Origin: Streptomyces nojiriensis
GTDB taxonomy: Bacteria > Actinomycetota > Actinomycetes > Streptomycetales > Streptomycetaceae
Reading direction: 5' to 3'
Length of the DNA stretch: 64,000 nt
Assembly (NCBI RefSeq): GCF_017639205.1
Contig: NZ_CP071139.1
Coordinates: forward strand, 682,001 to 746,000
The notes under the pieces were generated by a model. That model did no database searches and was not told the DNA's origin. It saw nothing but the letters and a program-made list of their open reading frames with translations. The position numbers were made by a program, and so were the translations under genes. Below, piece after piece: positions 1 to 7,927 of this stretch (within the stretch, counting starts at the first letter, position 1; every line of letters starts with the position of its first letter).

Positions 1-609
1 GCAGCCGCGTCCGCCGAGGCGATCCGGTCCCAGGCCCGGGTGACCCAGGCAGCTGAGCGGGCGGCGGCCGCGCAGCAGGTCGTCACCCGGGCCCACCGAG
101 CCCAGGCCCTCGCTGCTTCCTTGGCGACCCGGGCTCAGGAGGCGCATACAGCCGCCACCATCGCCGGTGAGCGTGCGGCACGCGCGCAGGCCCTCGCCCA
201 GACCATGGCTTCGCGGGCCCAGGCCACGGCCGGCGCGGGGGCGGCCGCCGCTGCCCGCACCGCAGCCGCCGCTCAGGTCGCCGCAGACCGCGCAGCCCAA
301 GGAGGCGGCGTCCATCCCCTGATCTTCGCAGGGAACCTCGTCCTGCAGGGAATGTCGGGGTTGGTGGGGCCGGACGGCGCGAACCGGGGTTTCGGAGGCC
401 TCATGGCGGCCACACGCGCAGTGGGAACGGACTACGAGGGAAGGAAGCGCTCCCATGACGACGATGGTCCTGCTGATCGCTCCGATGGCGTTGGCCCTGC
501 TGCTCGTCCACCGCAGGGGCGGGCACCGTGCCCGGCACCGGGCGAGCCGGTCCTGACGGGCGTCCCGGCCGGTCCGGTCCGGCGTCACACGAGAGCGCGA
601 GCGAGGTGA
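1..609 (+). CDS. Alanine-rich helical protein, C-terminal part (cut by left edge)
   Basis: The frame is open from the first base, so the true start lies outside the window; an internal GTG sits at 40. Residues up to about 95 are almost all Ala, Arg, Gln, Thr and Val in a heptad-like pattern, which predicts long amphipathic helices or a coiled coil. A more ordinary stretch with a short hydrophobic run (LIFAGNLVLQGMSGLVG) follows. Third-position GC is high to about 450 and then drops sharply, although the frame stays open to a TGA at 607. The last 50 codons may therefore be read-through sequence or the product of a frameshift. I recognise no family; a structural or membrane-associated helical protein is the most that can be inferred. 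Confidence 0.4.
   Translation, partial: AAASAEAIRSQARVTQAAERAAAAQQVVTRAHRAQALAASLATRAQEAHTAATIAGERAARAQALAQTMASRAQATAGAGAAAAARTAAAAQVAADRAAQGGGVHPLIFAGNLVLQGMSGLVGPDGANRGFGGLMAATRAVGTDYEGRKRSHDDDGPADRSDGVGPAARPPQGRAPCPAPGEPVLTGVPAGPVRRHTRARAR
455..556 (+). CDS. 33-residue putative membrane peptide
   Basis: This ATG is preceded by a purine-rich ribosome site (GAGGGAAGGAAG at 437-448). It encodes 33 residues: one hydrophobic helix (MVLLIAPMALALLLV) and a basic tail rich in Arg and His. Third-position GC is very high in this frame exactly where it collapses in the overlapping frame of the upstream Ala-rich protein, which argues that this frame is the translated one here. It is a single-pass peptide with a positively charged C-terminus. 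No function can be assigned. It overlaps the tail of the preceding open frame and ends about 60 bases before the RsbW-like ATPase. Confidence 0.4.
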   Translation: MTTMVLLIAPMALALLLVHRRGGHRARHRASRS

Positions 610-614
610 ACGCG

Positions 615-1046
615 GTGTCCATGCGTGCCAAGGGCTGGGCCGCTTCCTTCCCCGTGCACCGAGGGGTGCGCGAGGCCCGCCGGTGGACCGCGGAACGCCT
701 GGACTCCCTGCAGTGGACGACCAACGCCCCCGACACCGCGCACTCCGTCCTGTTGACGGTGTCGGAGCTCGTCACCAACGCGCACGTCCACGCGCACAGC
801 GGCGCCGGGCTGGTGCTCACGTGGGACGGCCGGTGCCTGCACGTCAGCGTCGCCGACGCAGACCCGGAGCTGCCGGCCCCGCGCGACCCCTCACGCGAGG
901 CGACTTCCGGACGGGGACTCGCCATCATGGACGCCCTCGCCGATGCCTGGGACGCCCATTCCTTCCACGGCGGCAAGACGATCACCGCCTGTTTCCGTCC
1001 CCGGGTGACACCCGCCCCGCACACCGGCGAGTCCCCCGACGCGTGA
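615..1046 (+). CDS. ATP-binding protein of the RsbW/HATPase_c_2 family
   Basis: This 143-residue protein has the GHKL ATPase motifs of actinobacterial anti-sigma or serine-kinase-like regulators. They are an N-box (SELVTNAHVHA), a G1-like turn (VADADPELP) and a G2 box (GRGLAIMDALADAW), followed by a C-terminal strand (GGKTITACF). It is the length of a lone kinase domain with no sensor. Family members bind a sigma factor or an anti-anti-sigma protein in the cytoplasm, but no partner is adjacent. The frame extends upstream to 528. I chose GTG 615 because GAGCGAGG lies 8 bases upstream; GTG 606 and ATG 621 are alternatives. Confidence 0.85.
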   Translation: MSMRAKGWAASFPVHRGVREARRWTAERLDSLQWTTNAPDTAHSVLLTVSELVTNAHVHAHSGAGLVLTWDGRCLHVSVADADPELPAPRDPSREATSGRGLAIMDALADAWDAHSFHGGKTITACFRPRVTPAPHTGESPDA

Positions 1047-1149
1047 CGGCCCAGCGGTCCGCCGGGCTCCGGCCCGGTGCGGCGGTGCGGTGGCCGCACC
1101 GGGGGCGCGGTCCTGTGCCGCTGTCGGGCCTGTTCCGTACCCTGGCTGC

Positions 1150-2049
1150 ATGCGTACGCGCCCCACTCTGAGCTGGACCCCCACCGAGGACCTGCGGCCG
1201 GGCACCACGGATCCGGAGCCGGTCGCCGATGCGCTGAGGACCGGCGGCGTTCTGGTGCTCAGCGGGGCGGGCCTCTCCACGGAGTCGGGCATTCCCGACT
1301 ACCGCGGCGCGGGTGGCAGCCTGCGTCGGCACACGCCGATGACCTACCAGGAATTCACCACGAGCATCCACGCCCGGCGCCGCTACTGGGCCCGCAGTCA
1401 CCTGGGCTGGCGCACCTTCGGCCGCGCCCGGCCCAACGCCGGGCACCGGGCCGTAGCGGCGTTCGGGCGGCACGGCCTGCTCTCGGCGGTGATCACCCAG
1501 AACGTCGACGGCCTGCACCAGGCCGCCGGCAGCCAGGACGTGGTGGAACTCCATGGAAGCCTGAACCGGGTCGTCTGCCTTTCCTGCGGTGCCTTCAGCA
1601 CGCGCCGGGAGCTCGCCCGGCGGCTGGAAGAGGCCAACGCGGGCTTCGAGCCCGTGGCCGCCCGGCTGAATCCGGACGGTGACGCCGACCTCACCGACGA
1701 ACAGGCCGGAGACTTCACCGTCCTGCCCTGCTCGGAATGCGGCGGCATCCTCAAACCGGACGTGGTGTTCTTCGGCGAGAACGTTCCCCCGCACCGGGTC
1801 GAGCGCTGCCGCGAACTGGTCGATGCGGCGACCTCACTCCTGGTCCTGGGATCCTCGCTGACGGTGATGTCCGGCCTCCGGTTCGTCCGCCAGGCAGCCC
1901 AGGCGGGAAAACCCGTACTGATCGTCAACCGGGACCCGACCCGAGGCGACCGGCACGCCGCCACTCGCGTCGCGCTCCCCCTGGGGGCGACCCTCGCCGG
2001 CCTCGCCGACGGACTGGACATACCCGTCGACGGCCGGCCGGCGGACTGA
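1150..2049 (+). CDS. SIR2-family NAD-dependent protein deacetylase
   Basis: This 299-residue sirtuin has all the family signatures. They are the NAD loop GAGLSTESGIPDYRG (39-53), TQNVDGLH (116-123), the catalytic His followed by Gly (135-136), two zinc-binding Cys pairs (CLSC at 143-146 and CSEC near 193), FFGE, GSSL and NRD. It would remove acyl groups from lysines using NAD and release O-acyl-ADP-ribose and nicotinamide. The length fits a bacterial class II-like sirtuin. No clear ribosome site precedes ATG 1150, so initiation may be weak or leaderless; the open frame continues upstream to 1090. It ends at a strong hairpin shared with the convergent PRC-barrel gene. Confidence 0.93.
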   Translation: MRTRPTLSWTPTEDLRPGTTDPEPVADALRTGGVLVLSGAGLSTESGIPDYRGAGGSLRRHTPMTYQEFTTSIHARRRYWARSHLGWRTFGRARPNAGHRAVAAFGRHGLLSAVITQNVDGLHQAAGSQDVVELHGSLNRVVCLSCGAFSTRRELARRLEEANAGFEPVAARLNPDGDADLTDEQAGDFTVLPCSECGGILKPDVVFFGENVPPHRVERCRELVDAATSLLVLGSSLTVMSGLRFVRQAAQAGKPVLIVNRDPTRGDRHAATRVALPLGATLAGLADGLDIPVDGRPAD

Positions 2050-2093
2050 ACCAGGCTCCCGCCCGGGCCGAGCGCCGTCGAGGACAGCCGGGC

Positions 2094-2122
2094 GGGGCCC
2101 GGACTCGTCGAGTCCGGGCCCC
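2094..2122. terminator. Hairpin between convergent sirtuin and PRC-barrel genes
   Basis: GGGGCCCGGACTCG and CGAGTCCGGGCCCC form a perfect 14-base inverted repeat around a single T. In RNA this is an 11-bp or longer stem with a short loop. It sits 45 bases after the sirtuin stop and 16 bases beyond the PRC gene stop, so it can serve both strands. Confidence 0.75.
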
Positions 2123-2137
2123 TCCCCCCATCGCGGG

Positions 2138-2506
2138 TCAGACGAACGGGCCGCCGAACGGGCCGGCGGGGCCGTAGTAGAGGGCCAGCTGCTCGCGGTA
2201 GCCCGCGTCGCCGAGGTGCCTGTCCCGGTGGAACTCCGGGGAGCCCTTGATCTGTTCCTTGGTGCGCTCCACGTGGATCGTCCGCTGCTCCGGGTCGATC
2301 GAGATCACGGTGGCGGCCGGCAGGAGCACTTCCCTGCCGAAGATCCACACCCCTGTATCGACGACCAGGTAGGCGTCACCGACCTCGTCGGAGTGCTTGT
2401 CGACCTTGCCGATGCTTCCGTCGACCGCCTCGACCTCGTAGCCGGTGAGATCGGTACCGGCCAGGTGGCCCGACGTCGACTTGTAACTCCACGCGTGCTC
2501 GGTCAC
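2138..2506 (-). CDS. PRC-barrel domain protein
   Basis: This 122-residue protein has a PRC-barrel core (residues about 15-85: LTGYEVEAVDGSIGKVD, then DAYLVVDTGVWIFGREVLLPA and VISIDPEQRTIHVERTKEQI). The tail ends in a Gly/Pro/Phe-rich segment. PRC-barrel proteins are small beta folds that bind RNA, photosystem or stress-related partners; in actinomycetes many are stress-induced and of unknown role. GTG 2506 has AGGAG about 10 bases upstream. Its start overlaps the stop of a possible 30-codon leader frame in the GTGA arrangement, which would couple their translation. Confidence 0.85.
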   Translation of the reverse strand: MTEHAWSYKSTSGHLAGTDLTGYEVEAVDGSIGKVDKHSDEVGDAYLVVDTGVWIFGREVLLPAATVISIDPEQRTIHVERTKEQIKGSPEFHRDRHLGDAGYREQLALYYGPAGPFGGPFV

Positions 2507-2595
2507 GTGAGAACAACTCCTCCGGTTCGAGTGAAAGGATCGACCGACCTCTTGAACGGCGTCTGCCCCGGCATCCCCGTTGTGAACACACGCAT
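2503..2595 (-). CDS. Possible 30-residue leader peptide coupled to the PRC gene
   Basis: An ATG at 2595 preceded by GGAAGGAG opens a 30-codon frame whose TGA overlaps the GTG start of the PRC-barrel gene by four bases. The first 18 codons have high third-position GC. The rest drops, as expected where the downstream gene's ribosome site is embedded. The peptide (begins MRVFTTGMPGQTPFKRS) matches nothing I know. It could be a small protein or a regulatory upstream frame. The spacing from GGAG to ATG is short, so confidence is limited. Confidence 0.35.
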   Translation of the reverse strand: MRVFTTGMPGQTPFKRSVDPFTRTGGVVLT

Positions 2596-2675
2596 TTCTC
2601 CTTCCACCGCATCACGCGAGAGGGCGGAGGGTGCTCACGGGCGTTTCGCGGCCGGCCGGCGTCCCGCGGTGCCCG

Positions 2676-4403
2676 TCAGCCCTCACGGCCCGGCAGGAGC
2701 TCCTTGGCCTTGGCCACGGCGAAACCCCAGCCCTGGGCCACAGTCGGTTTGCCGGGCACGGCCACTTCCTCCGGGTTGGTGAGCACGTCCAGCAGGACCG
2801 GCCCCGGCGTCTCGAAGGCGCGGCGTACGCCTTCGTGGAGATCGGCCGGGTCGGTGACCCGGATCCCCGTCAGGCCGAGGGCCGTGGCCACTGCGGCGAA
2901 ATCGGGGTTGTCGAGTTCCGTCCCGAATTCCGGCAGCCCTGCCTGCTCCTGTTCCAGCTTGACCATGCCCAGGCGGCGGTTGTCGAAGACGACGAGCTTC
3001 ACCGGCAGCCCGTACGTCTTGATGGTCATGAGGTCGCCGAGCAGCATGCTCAGCCCGCCGTCCCCGCAGAGCGCGACGATCTGCCGGTCGGGCGCCCACA
3101 GCTGGGCACCGAGGGCCTGGGGCATGGCATTGGCCATCGAGCCGAGGTTGTACGAGCCGATCAGGCGGCGGTCGCCGCGCATGGTGACGAATCGGGAGAG
3201 CCAGACGGTGGCCATGCCGGTGTCGGAGGTGAAGACGGCGTCGGCGTCGGCGTAGGCGTCCACCGCCGCCGCCAGCGCCTCCGGGCGGATGGCGTGCTCG
3301 CGGTTGTCCAGGACGGCCCGCAGCTTCCCGGTCCAGCGGTGCTCGTGCGCAGGGTCGGCCAGCCGCTGCTGTCCCTCCTGCCAGCGCAGGAAACGCTCCC
3401 GGGCGTCGTCGAGGTGCGCACGGTCCGGGACCGCCTTCACAAGCGGCAGCAGGGCCCGCAGCGTGGCGCCGACGTCGCCCGCCAGGCCCACGTCCACGGG
3501 GGTGCGGCGTCCCAGGTGCTCCTCGCGGGAGTCGACCTGGATCACCTTGGCATCCTTCGGGTACCACTCCCGGTAGGGGAAGTCGGTCCCCAGCATGAAG
3601 AGCACGTCCCCGCTGTCGAGCGCGTGAGCGGCGGCGGGGTTGCCGATGAGGCCGGTCTGGCCCACCTGGAAGGTGTTGTCGTCCTCGAATCCCTCCTTCG
3701 CCTTCAGCGTGAGCACCATGGGCGCCGCCAGCAGCTCGGCGGTCCGCAGGACCTCGGTACGGGCCTCGCGGGCGCCCTGCCCGACGAGGAGGGTCACCCG
3801 GGACGCGGCGTTCAGCAGCTCGGCGGCCCGGGCGAGGGCCGGGTCGTCGGGCCGGGTGACGGCGCGGTCCAGGGCGAACCGCGTGGGCCTGTCGTCGCTC
3901 AGCTCCTGATCGCCCAGGTCGCCGGGGACGGTCAGGACGGCCACCCCGCCCTGGGTCACGGCGGCGCGCACGGCCGATTCGAGCAGGCGCGGCATCTGGT
4001 CCGGGGAAGTGACGGTGGCCCGGTGGACGGCGACATCGCGGAAGAGCAGGTCGTTGTCGACCTCCTGGAAGTAGTCGCTGCCGATCTCGGCGAGGGGGAC
4101 CTGGCCGCAGATGGCCAGGACGGGCGTGCGGCTCTTGGCGGCGTCGTAGAGGCCGTTGAGCAGGTGCACGGATCCGGGTCCCACCGTGCCCATGCACACC
4201 CCGAGGGTCCCGGAGAGCTGGGACTGCGCCGAGGCGGCGAAGGCCGCGGCCTCCTCGTGGCGGCAGCCGACCCAGTTCAGGCCGACGGATGTGCGGATGG
4301 CGTCGGTCAACGGGTTCAAGGCGTCACCGACGACGCCGAAGACGTGCTGGACGCCGAGCTCCTCGAGTGCGTCGACGATGACGTGGGCGACGGTACGTGC
4401 CAC
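2676..4403 (-). CDS. poxB: Thiamine-diphosphate enzyme, pyruvate dehydrogenase (quinone)/pyruvate oxidase type
   Basis: The 575-residue length matches E. coli PoxB. The N-terminal TPP-binding half contains the conserved glutamate region (CRHEEAAAFAA) and a GTVGPGSVHLLNGLYDA stretch. The middle domain is Rossmann-like, and the C-terminal domain carries the ThDP-Mg motif from GDGGLSML to VFDN. PoxB-type enzymes decarboxylate pyruvate to acetate and pass electrons to membrane quinone; acetolactate-synthase-like activity is less likely given the whole-length similarity to PoxB. GTG 4403 has AAGGG 7 bases upstream. It lies 23 bases after the glutamate-synthase-like gene on the same strand, so the two are probably co-transcribed. 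Confidence 0.85.
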   Translation of the reverse strand: MARTVAHVIVDALEELGVQHVFGVVGDALNPLTDAIRTSVGLNWVGCRHEEAAAFAASAQSQLSGTLGVCMGTVGPGSVHLLNGLYDAAKSRTPVLAICGQVPLAEIGSDYFQEVDNDLLFRDVAVHRATVTSPDQMPRLLESAVRAAVTQGGVAVLTVPGDLGDQELSDDRPTRFALDRAVTRPDDPALARAAELLNAASRVTLLVGQGAREARTEVLRTAELLAAPMVLTLKAKEGFEDDNTFQVGQTGLIGNPAAAHALDSGDVLFMLGTDFPYREWYPKDAKVIQVDSREEHLGRRTPVDVGLAGDVGATLRALLPLVKAVPDRAHLDDARERFLRWQEGQQRLADPAHEHRWTGKLRAVLDNREHAIRPEALAAAVDAYADADAVFTSDTGMATVWLSRFVTMRGDRRLIGSYNLGSMANAMPQALGAQLWAPDRQIVALCGDGGLSMLLGDLMTIKTYGLPVKLVVFDNRRLGMVKLEQEQAGLPEFGTELDNPDFAAVATALGLTGIRVTDPADLHEGVRRAFETPGPVLLDVLTNPEEVAVPGKPTVAQGWGFAVAKAKELLPGREG

Positions 4404-4426
4404 GGGACAGCCCTTCGTTTGCCGGT

Positions 4427-6067
4427 TCAGCGGCCGGTTCGGCGAGTGGAGTGGGTGAAGCGGTCGGGGTCGGCCGCCTTCCAGTCGGCTGCCCAGCTTT
4501 CGGGCGGCGAAGCGATCAGTTCCCCGGGGGCGAGCCAGGCGTACAGTTCGGCGTACGAGCGGACGGTGTGCGGATCCACCCGCTGGAGCAGCATGTGGGG
4601 GCGCAGCCCGCGCGCGTCGTCGACGCCCATGGCCGCCATGATCTGCAGCGCGCTCTTGACGGTCGCCTCCTGGTAGCGCCGTACGCGCTGCGCCTTGTCA
4701 CCGACGTCCAGGGCCCGCGCGCGCCGCTCGTCCTGGGTGGCGACCCCGACGGGGCAGGTGTTGGTGTGGCAGCGCTGGGCCTGGATGCAGCCGATCGCGA
4801 ACATCATGGCGCGGGCCGAGTTGGTGTAGTCGGCGCCTTGGACCAGGCGTTTGACGAGGTCGCTTCCGGTGGCGACCTTTCCGGAGGCTCCGATCCGGAT
4901 GCGGTCGCGCAGCCCCGAGCCCACGAGGGCGTTGTGGACCGTCATCAGGCCGTCGCCGAGCGGCAGGCCGACGTGGTCGGCGAACTCCAGGGGCGCCGCG
5001 CCCGTTCCGCCCTCCGCCCCGTCGACGACGATGAAGTCGGGGGTGACGCCCGCCTCCCGCATGGCCTTGCACACGGCGAGGAACTCGCGGCGCGAGCCGA
5101 CGCACAGCTTGAACCCCACGGGCTTGCCGCCGGCGAGCTCCCGCATGCGGGCCAGGAAGCTCACCAGCTCGCGCGGGGTGGAGTACACGCGGTGGAACGG
5201 CGGCGAGACGACCGTCTCCCCCTGCGGCACCCCGCGCACCCGCGCGATCTCCGCGTTCACCTTGGCACCGGGCAGGACGCCGCCGATGCCCGGCTTGGCG
5301 CCCTGACTGATCTTCAGCGACACACATTTGACCTGTGGGTGCGCGGCCTTCTCGGCGAACTGCCGCTCGTCGAAGCCCCCGTCGTCGGTGCGGCACCCGA
5401 AGTATCCGGTGCCGATCTCCCACACCAGGTCCCCGCCGGGGCGCCGGTGGTACTCGGACACGCCGCCTTCGCCGGTGTCGTGGGCGAAACCGCCCAGCTG
5501 GGCACCTGTGTTGAGGGCGAGGACGGCGTTGGCGGACAGGGAGCCGAAGCTCATCGCCGAGACGTTGAGCAGGGACATGTCGTACGGCTCGGTGCAGTCG
5601 GGTCCGCCGACCCGGACCCGGGGAGGATCGGCCCGTACCGGGTGCGGGGCCATGGACGGCGTGAGGTATTCGCTGCCGGGCCGGAGGAGGTCGAGTTCGG
5701 TGCCGAACGGCTCCTCCGCGTCGGTGCCCTTGGCCCGCTCGTAGACGATGCTGCGGGTGTCACGGTCGAAGGGGCTGCCGTCGATGTTCCGCTCGATGAA
5801 GTACTGCTGGATCTCCGGCCGCAGCGCCTCCAGGGCGAACCGGAGGTGACCGAGCAGAGGGTAGTTGCGCAGGATGGAATGCCGGCGTTGCAGGAGGTCG
5901 TACGAGGTCACCAGAACGAGCGCCGCCGACGGAACGGCCGCAGCCCACCACCAGGGCGAGAGGAGGACGGCGCCGGCCGCGGCGAGCGCCGCTGCGGCGC
6001 CGGGCAGGATGAGGGCAAGTGTCTTCAGCACGTCCCGCTTGTGTCCCGTCGGCCGCGCCCCAAGCAT
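4427..6067 (-). CDS. FMN-binding glutamate-synthase-family protein with N-terminal membrane segment
   Basis: This resembles the FMN/iron-sulfur synthase domain of GltB without the amidotransferase half. Visible motifs are MSFGSLSANAV, ISQGAKPGIGGVLPGAKV, DGAEGGTGAAPLEF, SGKVATGSDLVKRL and a cysteine cluster (GCIQAQRCHTNTCPVG) suited to a 3Fe-4S centre. The N-terminus has two hydrophobic helices (residues about 15-55), so it is membrane-bound, unlike true glutamate synthase. Members are annotated as glutamate synthase-like or rhizopine/archaeal GltB2-like oxidoreductases, and the substrate is not evident. ATG 6067 (546 aa) or GTG 6031 (534 aa) could be the start; neither has a strong ribosome site. 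It leads the operon with the PoxB-type gene. Confidence 0.85.
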   Translation of the reverse strand: MLGARPTGHKRDVLKTLALILPGAAAALAAAGAVLLSPWWWAAAVPSAALVLVTSYDLLQRRHSILRNYPLLGHLRFALEALRPEIQQYFIERNIDGSPFDRDTRSIVYERAKGTDAEEPFGTELDLLRPGSEYLTPSMAPHPVRADPPRVRVGGPDCTEPYDMSLLNVSAMSFGSLSANAVLALNTGAQLGGFAHDTGEGGVSEYHRRPGGDLVWEIGTGYFGCRTDDGGFDERQFAEKAAHPQVKCVSLKISQGAKPGIGGVLPGAKVNAEIARVRGVPQGETVVSPPFHRVYSTPRELVSFLARMRELAGGKPVGFKLCVGSRREFLAVCKAMREAGVTPDFIVVDGAEGGTGAAPLEFADHVGLPLGDGLMTVHNALVGSGLRDRIRIGASGKVATGSDLVKRLVQGADYTNSARAMMFAIGCIQAQRCHTNTCPVGVATQDERRARALDVGDKAQRVRRYQEATVKSALQIMAAMGVDDARGLRPHMLLQRVDPHTVRSYAELYAWLAPGELIASPPESWAADWKAADPDRFTHSTRRTGR

Positions 6068-6203
6068 TCCCGAGCGAGCCGCCCCGGACGGTCGGCACCC
6101 GAAAAGCCCTTCCGCCTCTCCGCGGCACAGCCCAATCCTGCGCGAGCGGCCACTCATGATCCGGCCTCTGCGGGGAACACGGCCGTCACCGACCGAAAGG
6201 GGC

Positions 6204-6398
6204 ATGGACATGCTCGGCATCACCGCCGCAGTGCTGTTCTTCGTCGCATTCCTGATCAACGCCGCCACCATCAGCACCGACGAAGTGTTCAGCTCCACCA
6301 ACTTCATGCTGCTCGGCCTCGCCGCGCTCGCGCTCCACGTCGCCGGCATAGGCCACGGGTGGGCGGCCCGCGGGCGGGGCCGGGGCCGTAGGCGCTGA
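6204..6398 (+). CDS. 64-residue two-helix membrane protein
   Basis: It encodes two hydrophobic helices (ITAAVLFFVAFLINAAT and FMLLGLAALALHVAGIG) joined by a short polar loop, with a Gly/Arg-rich cytoplasmic tail. GAAAGGGG lies just upstream; ATG 6210 is an alternative start. It ends 4 bases before the membrane-anchored Mrr-like nuclease, so the two are very likely co-transcribed and may be partners. It is transcribed divergently from the glutamate-synthase-like gene. Function unknown; similar small membrane proteins are common in Streptomyces. Confidence 0.7.
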   Translation: MDMLGITAAVLFFVAFLINAATISTDEVFSSTNFMLLGLAALALHVAGIGHGWAARGRGRGRRR

Positions 6399-6402
6399 TC
6401 CC

Positions 6403-7137
6403 ATGACACGGAGGGAAAGAAGGAGCGGCGTCCCGCGGAGCGGCGCAACGCTCGGGCGCGATCTGGTGCTCGCCGTGGGGCTGGCCGGGACCGCCGTGGG
6501 CGGACTGGCCGTCTTCGTCAGGGCCGCCTCGGCGGCCGGGACGCGGCTGCCGGTCCTGCCGGTGGCCGCGGCGGCGGTGCTGCTGATCGGCGTGGCGCTC
6601 GCCGGATGGAGCGCGTCCCCTGTGCAGCACCGCTCCACGGCACCACCCGACCCCGGTGCACGGCCCGCGACGGATCCGCCGGACGTGGGAGCCGACGCGC
6701 TGGACCATGCCGCGGTCGATGCCGACGGCTTCGAGCACACCATCGCCGCGCTCTGCGTACGCGACGGCTGCACCCCGGTGGAAGTGGTGGGCGGCGCGGG
6801 TGACCTGGGCGCCGACGTGACCGCCACGACCCCGGACGGACTGCGCGTCGTCGTGCAGTGCAAGCACTACGCCGAGGACAACCGGGTCGGCTCGCAGGAC
6901 CTGCAGCGGTTCGGCGGGACCTGCTTCGCCGTCCACGACGCCGACGTCGCGATCATCGTCACCACCGGTCAATTCACCGCGCCCGCCCTTGAGTACGCCG
7001 CCACGTGCGGCATCGTCTGTATCGACGGCGAGGCCCTGGCGGCCTGGACCGAGCCGGGCGTACGGCCGCCGCCCTGGGTATCGGACACGGTCCGCTCCGA
7101 CCTCACCCCGGCGCCCGGCGGCCGGGCCCCGAGGTGA
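6403..7137 (+). CDS. Membrane-anchored Mrr-like (restriction endonuclease fold) protein
   Basis: The first about 80 of 244 residues hold two hydrophobic helices ([19 protein letters not shown] and [19 protein letters not shown]). A linker is followed by an Mrr_cat-type domain (about 105-225) with an acidic HGF-like start ([13 protein letters not shown]), the catalytic Asp in GDLGADVTA and the QxK motif in VVQCKHYA. These are the active-site features of PD-(D/E)xK Mrr nucleases, which cut modified or foreign DNA. A membrane anchor on such a domain suggests action on DNA at the envelope, for example incoming DNA, but that is inference. No methylase is adjacent. Confidence 0.8.
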   Translation: MTRRERRSGVPRSGATLGRDLVLAVGLAGTAVGGLAVFVRAASAAGTRLPVLPVAAAAVLLIGVALAGWSASPVQHRSTAPPDPGARPATDPPDVGADALDHAAVDADGFEHTIAALCVRDGCTPVEVVGGAGDLGADVTATTPDGLRVVVQCKHYAEDNRVGSQDLQRFGGTCFAVHDADVAIIVTTGQFTAPALEYAATCGIVCIDGEALAAWTEPGVRPPPWVSDTVRSDLTPAPGGRAPR

Positions 7138-7195
7138 GGTCGAACCGGGCACCGTGCGTCCGATTCCGGGTGCACCGGATCGGGCATGCGCGATC

Positions 7196-7885
7196 ATGAG
7201 TGGAATGGACACTCGATTCCTCGGCATATCCGATCTGTCAGAAGCCCCGTCCGTGGCGGTCGTGGTCGACGTCATGCGTGCTTTCACCGTGGCTGCCTGG
7301 GCCTTTGCCCAAGGGGCAGAGAAGATCGTTCTTGCCGAGTCGCCGAACGAAGCCCTGGCGCTGAAAGCCGGGCACCCGGATTGGGTGGCGCTCAAGGACG
7401 GTCCGCCGGCGCCCGGCTTCGACCTCGTCAACTCGCCGGGCCTGCTGCGGTCGGTCGACCTCGGCGGACGGACCGTCGTGCAGAAGACCACGGCGGGAAC
7501 GGTCGGCGCCCTTGCGGTCAAGGAGGCGTCGCTGGTGCTGTGCGCCGGCTTCGTGGTGGCGGAGGCGACGGCTCGGCTCCTGCGGACGCAAAACAGTGAC
7601 AGCGTCACGTTCGTGGTCACCGGCGAGGACGGGCAGGCCGATGAAGATCTGGCGTGCGCCCAGTACATCGCCCTGAGGGCCACCGAGGCGGGGACGGATG
7701 CGGCCGAGTTCCTCCGCCGCGCCGCGCAGTCGCGCGCCGCCGCCGAACTGGCGGAGGGTGGGCGTCAAGGAGTCCACCCCGACGACGTCGCGCTCTGCCT
7801 CGAGGTCGACCGGTTCCCCTTTGCCATGGTGGCGGCCTTGGAAGGCTCGCTCATGGTCCTCCGCCCGTGGGGCGGATCCGGCTGA
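7196..7885 (+). CDS. ComB-like 2-phosphosulfolactate phosphatase family protein
   Basis: The 229-residue protein shows the ComB fold hallmarks: [16 protein letters not shown] near the N-terminus, [21 protein letters not shown] and [17 protein letters not shown]. ComB hydrolyses phosphosulfolactate in coenzyme M synthesis. Streptomycetes do not make coenzyme M, so the family name probably does not give the true substrate. ATG 7205 with TGAGTGGA upstream is an alternative start. No linked partner is apparent; the next gene is convergent. Confidence 0.8.
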   Translation: MSGMDTRFLGISDLSEAPSVAVVVDVMRAFTVAAWAFAQGAEKIVLAESPNEALALKAGHPDWVALKDGPPAPGFDLVNSPGLLRSVDLGGRTVVQKTTAGTVGALAVKEASLVLCAGFVVAEATARLLRTQNSDSVTFVVTGEDGQADEDLACAQYIALRATEAGTDAAEFLRRAAQSRAAAELAEGGRQGVHPDDVALCLEVDRFPFAMVAALEGSLMVLRPWGGSG

Positions 7886-7927
7886 GCGACAACACCGGGT
7901 GCAACAGCGCCCGGTGCGTGCGCGACG

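Noticed and set aside
2631..6391. Long plus-strand open frames opposite the PoxB-like and glutamate-synthase-like genes
   Set aside because: They are GC-rich antisense shadows with no domain motifs; the minus strand carries intact enzymes.
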